A stretch of 64,000 bases of DNA, from assembly GCF_001262605.1 (NCBI RefSeq), contig NZ_LGTC01000001.1, positions 2,089,501-2,153,500 of the forward strand, given 5' to 3'. Shown here piece by piece: positions 1-8,362 of this stretch. The translations under genes and the position numbers were made by a program. Position 1 is the stretch's first letter, and every line of letters begins with the position of its first letter. Under the pieces are notes generated by a model. The model did not search any database and was not told the origin of the DNA. It saw nothing but the letters and a program-made list of their open reading frames with translations. Origin of the DNA: Pseudobacteroides cellulosolvens ATCC 35603 = DSM 2933 (GTDB taxonomy: Bacteria > Bacillota > Clostridia > Acetivibrionales > DSM-2933).

Positions 1-472
1 GCACAATTCTGCACATGTTTTTAAATTTATCTTCGCCCGCCTTCTCGTATATAGGGTTCTGAATCTCTATAGAATTGAACTTTCTTGCAATCTTTCCAAA
101 GAAAATATATTTCTCCCCCGGTTTAAATACATTTTTAATATATGGCTGATTAAACCATGACGCAGTAATAGAGCCCGTTTCATCCTTTATAACAAGCTTG
201 CTTATTGTAAAACCTCTTTTAGGCCGGTGCTCGGTAACCCTGGATGATATTTGGCCCTCAAAAGCACATTTCTCATCATCCTGGAGCTCATTTATCTTTT
301 TTATATTATTCCGGTCTTCATAATCACGAGGAAAATAAGAAACCAAATCTTCAATATTGTAAATCCCTAGCCTGTGAAACAGCTTTTCTCTTACTTCTCC
401 AATTCCTTTTAAATATTTTATGGTTTTTTTCATAACCTCTTTTATATTATTATTTCGAGTATTTTCTTCCAT
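1..472 (-). CDS. recG: ATP-dependent DNA helicase RecG, N-terminal part (cut by window edge)
   Basis: Reading leftward from the ATG at 472 gives an open frame to the window edge (157 codons), beginning MEENTRNNNIKEVMKKTIKY. It contains the RecG wedge-domain signatures YLKGIGEVREKLFHRLGI, DLVSYFPRDYEDR and an OB-fold stretch with ITASWFNQPYIKN and GKIARKF. RecG is a branch-migrating helicase acting on stalled forks and recombination intermediates. The helicase motifs lie outside the window. A GGAGAA ribosome binding site sits 8 bases before the start. A palindromic repeat (490-584) lies immediately upstream of that site, so it is in the leader or promoter region. The gene diverges from rpmB, a common neighbour of recG in Firmicutes. 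Identification is firm although partial. Confidence 0.9.
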   Translation of the reverse strand, partial: MEENTRNNNIKEVMKKTIKYLKGIGEVREKLFHRLGIYNIEDLVSYFPRDYEDRNNIKKINELQDDEKCAFEGQISSRVTEHRPKRGFTISKLVIKDETGSITASWFNQPYIKNVFKPGEKYIFFGKIARKFNSIEIQNPIYEKAGEDKFKNMCRIV

Positions 473-489
473 ATAAAATTCTCCGTCTA

Positions 490-584
490 TAAAAATCAAT
501 TAATTTTATTAATTTGTCTATCGCAAATCCCGTTGAACCGATCTTTATTCGCTCTGCCAAATGTAATATTAATGTTGATTTTTA
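490..584 (-). repeat. Palindromic repeat family A, copy 1
   Basis: About 95 bp. Its core reads TATCGCAAATCCCGTTGAAC and then GCTCTGCCAAATGTAA, matching the reverse complement of the copy at 5409-5505 at most positions, and less closely the copy at 39035-39133. The ends are diverged inverted repeats (AAAAATCAA and TTGATTTTT). It lies just upstream of the recG ribosome binding site, as the 39 kb copy does for its gene. No open reading frame is present. Confidence 0.75.
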
Positions 585-778
585 TGTATTCATCTTTCTT
601 TTGCAGGTAGAGCATATATTTTATTTATTTGTATTTTATCATATAAAACCGGCATTCGACATGTAATTTTCCGGTTGAGGTATTAACAAATTATTAATTA
701 GGCAATTCTGCATTTCAAAATGTTGAACTAATGATATTACCCATAGAATAATTGAATAATCAATTTTTTGAAATGCAC

Positions 779-815
779 CAAATTTTATTTAAAATCAAAT
801 TTTAAATAAAATTTG
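779..815. repeat. Perfect 17-bp AT-rich inverted repeat
   Basis: The arms CAAATTTTATTTAAAAT (779-795) and ATTTTAAATAAAATTTG (799-815) are exact reverse complements around a CAA loop. The palindrome ends about ten bases before the -35 of the rpmB promoter. It could be a regulator site, a weak hairpin terminator for leftward transcription, or a chance AT-rich palindrome. The rest of 473-928 holds repeat A copy 1 and the rpmB promoter; I see no gene there. Confidence 0.6.
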
Positions 816-825
816 TAAAAATCAC

Positions 826-855
826 TTGCAGTATCCACATGTATTGTGTTAGAAT
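826..855 (+). promoter_or_regulatory. Likely sigma-A promoter of rpmB
   Basis: TTGCAG (826-831) and TAGAAT (850-855) are separated by 18 bases and lie upstream of the AAAGGAGGTG ribosome binding site at 910-919. The match to TTGACA/TATAAT is good but not perfect. Initiation would fall near 862, leaving a leader of about 65 bases. Confidence 0.5.
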
Positions 856-928
856 TATATTTGCTTTGGGTAAAGCAAACAAATATTAATATAAATATTT
901 CTCCAGACTAAAAGGAGGTGTAGATATA

Positions 929-1117
929 ATGGCAAAGTGTGAAGTTTGCAGCAAAGATGTTCTCTTCGGATTGAGAGTGAGCCACTCAAACAGAAAGACT
1001 AACAGGAGTTGGAAACCAAACATCAGGAAAGTAAAGATTGTTGATAAAGGTACAACTAAATCAATATATATTTGTTCAAGATGCTTGCGTTCAAACAAAG
1101 TAACAAGAGCTGTTTAA
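929..1117 (+). CDS. rpmB: Large ribosomal subunit protein bL28
   Basis: A 62-residue basic protein beginning MAKCEVCSKDVLFGLRVSHS, with the bL28 features NRKTNRSWKPNIRKVKI and a C-terminal ICSRCLRSNKV. It binds 23S rRNA in the 50S subunit. Two CxxC pairs (C4/C7 and the ICSRC pair) mark the zinc-binding form. The length is normal for Firmicute L28. An almost consensus ribosome binding site (AAAGGAGGTG) precedes the ATG. The gene is monocistronic: a promoter is visible at 826-855 and a hairpin terminator at 1174-1208. Confidence 0.97.
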   Translation: MAKCEVCSKDVLFGLRVSHSNRKTNRSWKPNIRKVKIVDKGTTKSIYICSRCLRSNKVTRAV

Positions 1118-1133
1118 AATCAAAAAGAATTTT

Positions 1134-1167
1134 ATAGTTATGGCGTGTAATACACCATAATTTCCTA
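1134..1167. repeat. Short palindromic repeat family C, copy 1
   Basis: Contains ATACACCATAATTTCCTA, identical to 18 bases in 63541-63577 at the other end of the window. The preceding half (TTATGG) pairs with CCATAA to form a small bulged hairpin in both copies. Both copies lie beside the string ATCAAAAAGAATT, on opposite sides. It lies just after rpmB and before its terminator. Confidence 0.5.
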
Positions 1168-1173
1168 AACATT

Positions 1174-1208
1174 AAAAAATAAAAAAGCATTAAGCTTTTT
1201 TATTTTTT
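1174..1208 (+). terminator. Intrinsic terminator after rpmB
   Basis: A 15-bp perfect stem (AAAAAATAAAAAAGC with GCTTTTTTATTTTTT) around the loop ATTAA. The descending arm doubles as the U-tract. AT-rich arms allow it to work in either direction. Confidence 0.75.
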
Positions 1209-1320
1209 ATCATTTTTAACTCATCTTTAGTACTTTTTTAAGTAAATTCCCAACTAACTTGGGCATTTTCAATACCAAAATCTTCATAATAACCACTCCC
1301 GGCATTATTTTATTACCTAA

Positions 1321-1384
1321 ATTAAAAGTGTTAATAATCTTCCATTTGACTTAGACAAATGGAAAAGATTTATCACTTTTTATT
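1321..1384 (+). repeat. Palindromic repeat family A, copy 2 (core-deleted)
   Basis: 64 bp with left end ATTAAAAGTGTTAATAATCT and right end AAGATTTATCACTTTT, the same ends as the copy at 5409-5505. The internal CGGAGCAAATAACG...GATTTGCGAC core is absent, replaced by a CCATTTG...CAAATGG hairpin. The left flank (TTACCTAAATTAAAAG) also resembles that of the 5.4 kb copy, so the terminal repeat may extend outward. The remainder of 1209-1591 holds no gene that I can support. Confidence 0.75.
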
Positions 1385-1591
1385 ATAGTATATTCAATTA
1401 TGCAATTTTCGTGAATATCTGATGCCTATTAAAATATTATTAATCTTGATGAATATTATTTATCCTGTATTAATATAAATTATATATAAAATTCCTTGTA
1501 CGAAACCGTTTGCAATTTTGTGCCCTTGATTGTTGTCATGGCTAGTCCTAAGCATTTTATAAAAACAATAATAGAAACTGGAGTGATTTAC

Positions 1592-2278
1592 TTGTATGTT
1601 ATATTCATTAAAAACTACAAAGAAAAGATTGCTAGGACATGCATATTGCTATCAGCATGGTTTGCTTTATTTATATTGGTCAATTTTATTTTAAGCAAAA
1701 ACATGAATTATATATTAACGATAAACAATTGCTTGTCTTTTTCATGCCCTGCCGATTTTACAGTTGAAAATGTATTCATAAATGAAGCTAACAAGGACGG
1801 ATCAATAGAAACTGGGTTGCCCTTTATTAAGCCAAGGACTGAGACCTTTAAAAATTTCATATCTGAGAAGGGCAAATTCGGCTTCGACTACCCATCCATT
1901 TTCACTATAGATGAGCAGGAGCTATCCGGCAGCGACATACTCTACCATGTGGAGTTAAAGTCGGAGTATTCAAATGGCTTTGTGCAGGTATGGAATTTAC
2001 CACAACCTCTGCCTGAATTTCTTGAAAAGGCCAAATCAACGTCACAGCTAAATTATCAATACTTTAGCTCAAAACCAATTAAACTAAACAATTTGGATGG
2101 ATACGTTTGGGATTATTCAATAATTGACAAAAATGGAAAGCAGATAAAATCAAATGAGGTTTTCCTGCAAAAAGAAGGCAAGCTTTACAGGATAAGCTAT
2201 TTTATCCCTGAAGAATCGTGGAATAACTATCAGAAAAAGCTGTTTTATGATATTGTAAATTCATTAAAGATTTATTAG
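1592..2278 (+). CDS. Membrane-anchored hypothetical protein
   Basis: I do not recognise a named family. I chose the TTG at 1592 because GGAG lies 8 bases before it; the frame extends further upstream but without a ribosome binding site. The 228-residue product has one transmembrane segment near residues 12-32 (containing LLSAWFALFILVNFIL) and then a soluble region of about 190 residues. The soluble part has a GKFGFDYPSIFTI motif and alternating hydrophobic strands ending in a predicted helix (LFYDIVNSLKIY). This pattern resembles PsbP/PsaD-like extracytoplasmic domains such as those suspected in the 49019-50932 protein. It probably faces outside the cell. It stands alone, converging on the FtsA-like gene with a palindromic repeat between. 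Confidence 0.6.
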   Translation: MYVIFIKNYKEKIARTCILLSAWFALFILVNFILSKNMNYILTINNCLSFSCPADFTVENVFINEANKDGSIETGLPFIKPRTETFKNFISEKGKFGFDYPSIFTIDEQELSGSDILYHVELKSEYSNGFVQVWNLPQPLPEFLEKAKSTSQLNYQYFSSKPIKLNNLDGYVWDYSIIDKNGKQIKSNEVFLQKEGKLYRISYFIPEESWNNYQKKLFYDIVNSLKIY

Positions 2279-2316
2279 GAGTGATTTTTAACATCTTAAG
2301 GCATAATCAAAAAATA

Positions 2317-2382
2317 ACTTCCGCTATAAATTTGGCTCATGCGTTGACTTAACTCATCAACACTTGCGTAGAAAGCGGAAGT
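2317..2382. repeat. Palindromic repeat family B, copy 1
   Basis: Outer arms ACTTCCGCT (2317-2325) and AGCGGAAGT (2374-2382) are exact reverse complements, with an inner GTTGACTTAACTCATCAAC. The same arrangement with similar spacing recurs at 63308-63369. It lies between two convergent genes, so it could also act as a bidirectional terminator. It shares no obvious sequence with family A. Confidence 0.7.
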
Positions 2383-2397
2383 AATTTTTAATCATAC

Positions 2398-4545
2398 CTA
2401 GGATGGCTCCCAGCTTATTTCAATCACATCACCCGGTTTTATTTCATCTGTAAAAGCTGCCTTCTCACCATTTAGCTTGAACACTGCATTTCCCTTACCT
2501 GATGACAAATCAAAATCTATATGATTAAACACGTCAATAAAAATATATTGGGGCTTATTTCCTTTAAGGATAGTGTTCTTACCGTTTACAGTAACATAGA
2601 ATGATTCGTTGTTTGTTTTCTCACCGGTATTAATAATTGGATCATTTATAGCAAATCCATCAAAATCTGGCTTATCATCAGCTCCAAGTCCAACTTCTAC
2701 AACATCACCTTCTAAAAGGGTATATGATACATCCGGTTTATTTCCATTGACTATAACCCTGGATTTCTCCATATCAAAACCATACAACTCCAAAAGATCA
2801 TTGACACTTGTTATATCCCTCACAAGAATTGAATCACCATCTGACATATTCAAATATTCCTCTACTTCATTTCCATTAACAAAAATATGAGTTCCTGTGT
2901 AAATGAGATCTCCATTAAATTTAATACTTCTTTTAGGTTTGATTTCAGTGTAGTCCGAAAGCTTAGCTTCAGCATTCCTGCCATGTATAGAAGGTTCTAC
3001 TATTATTTGATCTCCAGGTTTTAAAACAGTATCTAGGCTTGCAGCTTCTCCGTTTACGAAAATTCTTGCTGCTTGTCCATGCTCACCTTTAATAAATTTT
3101 TCTTCACCGTTAAGTGTAAATCTGATGCTTTTACCCGATCTGCCTATAAGAGAGTTTGAGTCAAATCCTATAAGAACCAGTGAATCTAATACTGTAAGCT
3201 TCTTTGAGTTAAATAGCCTTATTTTTTTACCGTTAAGCGTAACGCTTAGAAAGTCATGCCCTCTATGATTAAGTGCTGTAACAGCTATTCCAATAGGGGT
3301 TATCGCTTCAGGACCTGAAAGTTTTTTCCCACTGAATTTGATATTGTTGATATTATCACGGTTTCTTAGTGCAACCCTATCATGAGGAATCTTTAGTATT
3401 TCAGCTATCATCTCAGTAAGCCCTGGTATCTGACTTCCTCCTCCTATAAGGAATACTGCGTTTGTAGCCTTCTGATTCAATTCGAGAATTTTTTCCGAGA
3501 CCACCATTGCCAGGTTTTGTATGGATGGTTTAATATCTTCGAGTACTTTTGCTGCGTTTATAACATGCTTTTTACCCATTATGTCCTTGAAGGATATACT
3601 ATCTGATGAATTTTTTGAAAGTGATGTCTTTATTTCCTCTGCAGTATTGAAGTCTAAAAGATACTCCCTTGCTATTCTCTCAGTCAATTCATCTCCTGCA
3701 ACAGGTACCATGGCATATGCTACCACACTCCCATCTCTTGTCAATGCTATGTCTGAAGTTCCCGCACCTATATCTACCAGTGCCAGATTCAGCAGCCTCA
3801 GTTCAGACGGAATGGTTACATTGATGGCCGCAATAGGCTCCAATGTAAGATTGATCACCTCAAGACCAACTTTATTCATAACTGTATAAAGGCTGTCTAC
3901 AACAACATGAGGAAGGAAAGTAGCCAATATATGAGCTGCTATAGTTTTTCCCTTATGGTCGGTAAGGTTTGATATAACATAACCATTGAGATAATAATTA
4001 ACTACGCTGTATCCCACACAATAAAACTTTGTCTGACCAGTAGGAGCTTCATTTTCATCAAGAATTGCCTGTGCTTTTTGTATACCTTCCATCTCCAAAC
4101 CATTAATAAGCTCCCTGTCAATTGACACTCCCGGGTCAATCTCCCTCTCAACCTTTACCTCACAAGTCTTTAATACCCTTCCTGCTGCTGCAATTGCAAC
4201 CTTTTCAAGCTTCATACCTATCTTTTTTTCCAGCTTATCCTTTACCTCTCCTGCAACTTCAGCTACCTTTTCAATATCATGGATTTGCCCATTAAGCATT
4301 GCCCTGCTTTTATGCTCTACCACTTCTGCCGCGGCAACCTTAAACTTGTCTTTTTCCATGTATCCAACAATACCTACAATTGTTCTTGTTCCTATATCCA
4401 TGGAGAAAATCATGTCTTCCTTCTCTACACCAGTCAGACTCTCCAGGGATTTAACCTTGCTATCTGAACATATACTGCTGCTATCCTGGTCCCCAGTGCT
4501 TTTGTTTTTAATCTTCTTTACAGCTTTGTTAGTTTCGGTAGACAT
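2398..4545 (-). CDS. FtsA-like actin-fold ATPase with extended C-terminus
   Basis: A 715-residue protein. Residues about 45-430 form an FtsA/PilM-like actin fold: MDIGTRTIVGIVGYME (phosphate 1), LALVDIGAGTSDIALTRDG (phosphate 2), DELTERIARE and VFLIGGGSQIPGLTEMIAE (adenosine motif). FtsA tethers FtsZ or other partners to the membrane; ordinary FtsA is about 420 residues. The extra 280 residues are repeats of the form V..NG....(D/E)...PGD.I.V, like small beta-grasp or SAF-like units, for example KPGDQIIVEP and LEGDVVEVGLG. There is no clear C-terminal amphipathic membrane helix, so this is probably a clostridial FtsA paralogue rather than the division FtsA. It lies 49 bases downstream of nth on the same strand and is probably co-transcribed. 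The start is supported by an AGAGGTGTTGCT leader. Confidence 0.75.
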   Translation of the reverse strand: MSTETNKAVKKIKNKSTGDQDSSSICSDSKVKSLESLTGVEKEDMIFSMDIGTRTIVGIVGYMEKDKFKVAAAEVVEHKSRAMLNGQIHDIEKVAEVAGEVKDKLEKKIGMKLEKVAIAAAGRVLKTCEVKVEREIDPGVSIDRELINGLEMEGIQKAQAILDENEAPTGQTKFYCVGYSVVNYYLNGYVISNLTDHKGKTIAAHILATFLPHVVVDSLYTVMNKVGLEVINLTLEPIAAINVTIPSELRLLNLALVDIGAGTSDIALTRDGSVVAYAMVPVAGDELTERIAREYLLDFNTAEEIKTSLSKNSSDSISFKDIMGKKHVINAAKVLEDIKPSIQNLAMVVSEKILELNQKATNAVFLIGGGSQIPGLTEMIAEILKIPHDRVALRNRDNINNIKFSGKKLSGPEAITPIGIAVTALNHRGHDFLSVTLNGKKIRLFNSKKLTVLDSLVLIGFDSNSLIGRSGKSIRFTLNGEEKFIKGEHGQAARIFVNGEAASLDTVLKPGDQIIVEPSIHGRNAEAKLSDYTEIKPKRSIKFNGDLIYTGTHIFVNGNEVEEYLNMSDGDSILVRDITSVNDLLELYGFDMEKSRVIVNGNKPDVSYTLLEGDVVEVGLGADDKPDFDGFAINDPIINTGEKTNNESFYVTVNGKNTILKGNKPQYIFIDVFNHIDFDLSSGKGNAVFKLNGEKAAFTDEIKPGDVIEISWEPS

Positions 4546-4594
4546 AGCAACACCTCTTTCAAACAGATTATTTATATCAAAAGTGATTTATATT

Positions 4595-5266
4595 TTACTT
4601 TATCTTTTTATTATCCACCTGTTCCTTATAGTATCTGCAGAATATTGCAACCGGACAATCATCGCACTTTGGCTTTCTTGCCACGCAAATCCTTCTTCCA
4701 TGCCAAATAATCAAATGATGTGCTTTCGACCATTTTTCCATCGGTATATTTTTTCTTAGTTGCTCCTCAGTGATATCTACATTTTTTGCATCAGCCAGTC
4801 CAATTCTGTTGGAAACCCTGAAAACATGGGTATCCACCGCTATAGCAGGAACATTAAATGCATTGCTCAATACTACATTGGCAGTCTTCCTTCCAACTCC
4901 CGGGAGCGACACAAGGTCCTCCATATTATCAGGAATCTTTCCCTGAAACTTTTCAACAAGTATATTGCACATTTCTTTAATATTCTTTGACTTGTTTTTA
5001 TATAGGCCAATTTCCTTAATTTCCAATTCCAGCTGGCTTTGGTCAAGCTTCAGAAAATCCTCCAGTTCAGGATGCTTCAAAAATAGTTTATCTGTGACCT
5101 TGTTAACTGTTTTGTCAGTTGACTGGGCACTTAACATGGTAGCCACCAGTAACTGGAACGGAGTATTAAAATTCAGCTCACAACGTGCATCAGGATATGT
5201 TTTGTCCAGTATTTCCAATACTTCTTCTATTTTGTTCTTCGAAATAATATTATTGTTCTTTTTCAT
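4595..5266 (-). CDS. nth: Endonuclease III (DNA glycosylase / AP lyase)
   Basis: A 223-residue protein of normal length. It excises oxidised pyrimidines and cleaves abasic sites in base-excision repair. Visible motifs are the helix-hairpin-helix LPGVGRKTANVVL with the catalytic Lys, the catalytic Asp in AVDTHVFRV, and a C-terminal 4Fe-4S loop with spacing C-x6-C-x2-C-x5-C (ICVARKPKCDDCPVAIFC). The N-terminal region contains the family's MLSAQSTDKTVNKV. The FtsA-like gene follows 49 bases downstream. The ribosome binding site is weak (GCAGG). Nothing in the sequence suggests loss of function. Confidence 0.95.
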   Translation of the reverse strand: MKKNNNIISKNKIEEVLEILDKTYPDARCELNFNTPFQLLVATMLSAQSTDKTVNKVTDKLFLKHPELEDFLKLDQSQLELEIKEIGLYKNKSKNIKEMCNILVEKFQGKIPDNMEDLVSLPGVGRKTANVVLSNAFNVPAIAVDTHVFRVSNRIGLADAKNVDITEEQLRKNIPMEKWSKAHHLIIWHGRRICVARKPKCDDCPVAIFCRYYKEQVDNKKIK

Positions 5267-5408
5267 ATATTGCCTGCTTTCTACTATATCGTAATCTTGT
5301 TCAATTTTTATTATAGCATTTTATTGATACCCAACTGATATATAACGTTACAGTTCGGTATCTATATACCCTGAACAATTATTTTTAAACATTTATATAA
5401 TTACCTAT

Positions 5409-5505
5409 ATTAAAAGTGTTAATAATCTTACATTTGGCGGAGCAAATAACGAACGGCTCAACGGGATTTGCGACAGACAAATGTAAGAGATTTATCACTT
5501 TTAAT
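5409..5505 (+). repeat. Palindromic repeat family A, copy 3 (most complete)
   Basis: 97 bp. Ends ATTAAAAGTGTTAATAATCT and AGATTTATCACTTTTAAT are imperfect inverted repeats. Inside, CATTTG pairs with CAAATG and GCAAAT with ATTTGC around a GC-richer loop (AACGAACGGCTCAACGGG). Its right end adjoins the stop codon of the hydrolase gene at 5506, and the TAG itself appears to come from the repeat end. No coding capacity. It may act as a transcription terminator for the operon to its right. Confidence 0.8.
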
Positions 5506-6243
5506 CTAGATATAAACAAAGTGGTTTTTATCCGAAAAATGCATAATGCTAACATTATTTAATGTATTTTTAAGATCTTTGGAAGTTTTTCTAACCTGCT
5601 TGAAGGTTGTTCCTGCTGTAATCAACACAACAGGGATATCTCCAAGTATTTTAGCCCTTTCGATATGATCGTACCTTGAATAATCTTTCATAAGCCTTAT
5701 ATACTTTATTGAGTTTTTTACATCAACTTTTTCAAACATTCCTGCAAGTTTTTTATTCCTTCCTGATTTTCTGAATACTCTGTGTACAGAAAGAAGTTTA
5801 AATCCTATTTTACGCCTTAACATTAACTTCAATAGCCGCAAACTAAAAAATTCAAAAAGCAATAAATTCATCCAAATTGGAAAATATATCATTGTCTCGA
5901 CCAAAATAAGTTTAGAAACCTTATGACTATGCCTTATTGCATAATCTAAAGCAATAATACCTCCCATACACTGCCCAACTAAAATAAAATTATTAAGGCC
6001 CAATGCATTTGCAAATTCATCCACAATATCGGTCAGTCCTTTAAAATCATAATCAATTAGACACTGGGATTTACCAAAGCCAGGAAGATCAATGGCATAT
6101 ATCTTACACTCCTTTAGCAACCTTCTGTAAATCAAAGACTTAAAAACCCTATTGTTCTCATTCCACCCATGGATACAAATTACAGGCTGTCCTTCTCCAA
6201 TGGTCTCATAATTTAGCATTATACCCCTAACCGTAATTTTCAT
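5506..6243 (-). CDS. Atypical alpha/beta hydrolase, probably C-terminally truncated
   Basis: A 245-residue protein with an alpha/beta-hydrolase N-terminus: VICIHGWNENNRVFKSL (oxyanion strand), YAIDLPGFGKS and FILVGQCMGGIIALDYA. The nucleophile elbow reads G-Q-C-M-G, so Cys92 replaces the usual Ser. Where a catalytic Asp is expected after strand 6 the sequence is LITAGTTFKQVRKT, without Asp. The histidine is present (His241 in KNHFVYI), but the protein ends four residues later, whereas relatives normally continue with a final helix of about 20 residues. The stop codon lies at the edge of repeat A copy 3. The start overlaps the radical SAM stop (ATGA), so it is translationally coupled as the last gene of the operon. 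It may hydrolyse or transfer an ester or thioester made by the operon, or be decaying. Confidence 0.75.
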   Translation of the reverse strand: MKITVRGIMLNYETIGEGQPVICIHGWNENNRVFKSLIYRRLLKECKIYAIDLPGFGKSQCLIDYDFKGLTDIVDEFANALGLNNFILVGQCMGGIIALDYAIRHSHKVSKLILVETMIYFPIWMNLLLFEFFSLRLLKLMLRRKIGFKLLSVHRVFRKSGRNKKLAGMFEKVDVKNSIKYIRLMKDYSRYDHIERAKILGDIPVVLITAGTTFKQVRKTSKDLKNTLNNVSIMHFSDKNHFVYI

Positions 6244-7520
6244 ACCTTTTCACCTTTAAGAATCCTGTAAAATGCAGGGAGCTTGGGATTCTGACACTTG
6301 CATTCAATGCATAAGTCCTCTGCTTCTAATGGATAGCATTTAACATTTTCTTTGGTTTTTAAAATATCTTTTAATTCTGCCTTGCTAAAACAGTACCCTC
6401 TGGGCTTACCTATAGACCCATGCATCCTTTGCCAGAGGACATCAATGGGAGTGACAAATACATTTCCAAAACTCAAAGGCACAAAATCACAGGGGTATAA
6501 ATTGCCTTCGCTATCTATGTAAGAATGCTGTACTGCTGCACCACATCCAAACTGTCCATCTGATTCAAAATATGAAAACACAGATGCCTTAGGTAGTTTC
6601 TTGTTATGGTTACACTGAATGTGAAAATCAATGAGCTTTCTTTCTTCTTCAGCATTTAACAGCGAGCTACTGTCAGAATCAAGCCTGCCACAAGGTAATG
6701 GCTGAATTATTCTCATCTCATCCACCCCTAATTCCTTCATAAACCTTGCAAAATCATAGAGTTTATTGTCAGCTAAAAGTTCCCTGGTGCACACTGTTTG
6801 CACCATAGTATAAAGGCCTGCCTTTTTAGCATGGTTAATAGCTTTAATTGCATGGTCATAAGCACCTTCAAAACCTCTTCCCTTGTCATGCTCTTTAGAA
6901 TCCAAAGAGTCTAAGCTTATGGCTATACCAAGTAAACCTGATGCTTTTAGCTTCATTGCCCTTTCATAGGTTAGTCCATAACCTGTAGAAAACACAAATG
7001 ACACACTTCTGTCATCTATACTGGAAATTATTTTCTCCAGATCATCCCTAAGCAGCGGTTCACCTCCTGTAAACCCAATTATACCGGTACCCATATTCTG
7101 TATTTTCCTTACAAGTTCAATCATTCTATCAGTATCTGTATCACATTGGATGCCTCTTTTTGCGGCACTGCAGTGCCAGCAGTCATACATGCATTTGGAG
7201 GTAGCGGAAATGTATATGGAAATAGGTGCCTTCCGCTTTCCTTCAGTATGGCTTAAAAAAATTTCGCTGCCCTCTCCCGGCACTGCCGTGAGAATGCTTC
7301 TATATGCCTTTGAATTTAACGGCGGCATGAAGGAGTTGACTATGTACATTCCTTCATGTTTTACAATTCTATCGTTTTTTATTACATTTAGCCCTGCCTT
7401 AATAAGATTTCTCATCCTATAACTTCTGTTTTTAGAAAACATATTGTGAATATCCCAGCCTAGCTTAATACATTTCCTATCAAATACCATATTTAAAATC
7501 ACCCAAGCGTTCATAAGCAT
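6240..7520 (-). CDS. Radical SAM / SPASM-like protein
   Basis: A 426-residue protein. The radical SAM cluster motif is CMYDCWHC with Cys110, Cys114 and Cys117 (C-x3-C-x2-C). It is followed by GFTGGEPLLRDDL (the GGE SAM-binding motif) and LGIAISLDSLDSKEHDKGRG. C-terminal cysteines in FGCGAAVQHSYIDSEGNLYPCDFVP and CYPLEAEDLCIECKC look like SPASM-type auxiliary Fe-S ligands. Residues 1-100 form an extra N-terminal region found in membrane-lipid or cofactor-related members rather than classic peptide-maturing enzymes. Substrate unknown. It overlaps the upstream methyltransferase and the downstream hydrolase by a few bases each. No small precursor-peptide gene is visible nearby, which argues against RiPP maturation. 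The start could be the ATG at 7520 or 7514. Confidence 0.85.
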   Translation of the reverse strand: MLMNAWVILNMVFDRKCIKLGWDIHNMFSKNRSYRMRNLIKAGLNVIKNDRIVKHEGMYIVNSFMPPLNSKAYRSILTAVPGEGSEIFLSHTEGKRKAPISIYISATSKCMYDCWHCSAAKRGIQCDTDTDRMIELVRKIQNMGTGIIGFTGGEPLLRDDLEKIISSIDDRSVSFVFSTGYGLTYERAMKLKASGLLGIAISLDSLDSKEHDKGRGFEGAYDHAIKAINHAKKAGLYTMVQTVCTRELLADNKLYDFARFMKELGVDEMRIIQPLPCGRLDSDSSSLLNAEEERKLIDFHIQCNHNKKLPKASVFSYFESDGQFGCGAAVQHSYIDSEGNLYPCDFVPLSFGNVFVTPIDVLWQRMHGSIGKPRGYCFSKAELKDILKTKENVKCYPLEAEDLCIECKCQNPKLPAFYRILKGEKV

Positions 7521-8362
7521 TTATATCCAACCCCCAAAACAAAATCATGAGTAATACTTTTTATTCTAAACTTCTCCAATAGCAGTGAAATCTGATTTTT
7601 TATACCGTTATCCTTCAAATGGAGCATAACGTCAAATCCTGCAAGGGCACCGGTTGACGTCACCCATCTGGCCGCATCATCCGTTGAATCAAAACTGAAA
7701 GAATGGCATCCATGGGAGGTTTTTATTTGATCAAACCCACAAATACGAAACCATTTATTTAGTTGTTTTTCATTCTTAGGATTTGGGAGTTCCATCATCA
7801 ATTTATTTATTTCAGTTGAATTATCGATCAATAAATACTTGTATATCTTTCTTATTTCCGGAAGGGTGGCCTTAGTATTAACAATTATACCTATCTGCCC
7901 TCCATTTTTAAGAACCCTCCAACACTCTCTAAGTACCTTTAAGGGCGGTTCATACTTTAGTGCCCAACTGCAGACAATTACATCCACCGTACCCGATTCA
8001 TGCTTTTTTAGAAAATCAAGCATTGAAGCCTCTGTCAACTTAACCTTTCCACAAAGCTTCTTATCCGCTTCCTTAAGCATACCACTGGAAATATCTGAAG
8101 CATGGATTAGGGCATCGGGATGTCTTTCATAAATCCACTTGGAATTAAAGCCGGTACCGCAGGCCAGATCCAAAACCCTTGCTTCATTGGGTATACTAAG
8201 CATTGACAGCATAGAAACATTGTACCTGTGCATAACATCTATAAACTCATTATCATAACCATGGCTAACTTCATTGTAAGATTTGGCAATATCCTGTTTC
8301 TTTACAGTGTTACCTGTGATAAAATTCTTTGCCACATTAAAATACAGCTTTATTCTCCCCAC
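7511..8362 (-). CDS. Class I SAM-dependent methyltransferase (second of operon)
   Basis: A 283-residue Rossmann-fold methyltransferase. Motif I is VLDLACGTGFNSKWI, followed by HASDISSGML (acidic residue binding the ribose), DVIVCSWALKYEP and a VLKNGGQIGIIV strand typical of UbiE/COQ5-like enzymes. The C-terminal 100 residues carry substrate-binding elements that I cannot match to a named family (GCHSFSFDSTDDAARWVTST). A GTG start is used, overlapping the preceding methyltransferase by 13 bases and preceded by GGGGTG. Probably a small-molecule or lipid methyltransferase acting in sequence with its neighbours. Confidence 0.85.
   Translation of the reverse strand: MGRIKLYFNVAKNFITGNTVKKQDIAKSYNEVSHGYDNEFIDVMHRYNVSMLSMLSIPNEARVLDLACGTGFNSKWIYERHPDALIHASDISSGMLKEADKKLCGKVKLTEASMLDFLKKHESGTVDVIVCSWALKYEPPLKVLRECWRVLKNGGQIGIIVNTKATLPEIRKIYKYLLIDNSTEINKLMMELPNPKNEKQLNKWFRICGFDQIKTSHGCHSFSFDSTDDAARWVTSTGALAGFDVMLHLKDNGIKNQISLLLEKFRIKSITHDFVLGVGYKCL

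Noticed and set aside
1496..1591. Upstream extension of the membrane-anchored hypothetical
   Set aside because: The TTG at 1496 has no ribosome binding site, while the TTG at 1592 has GGAG at eight bases.
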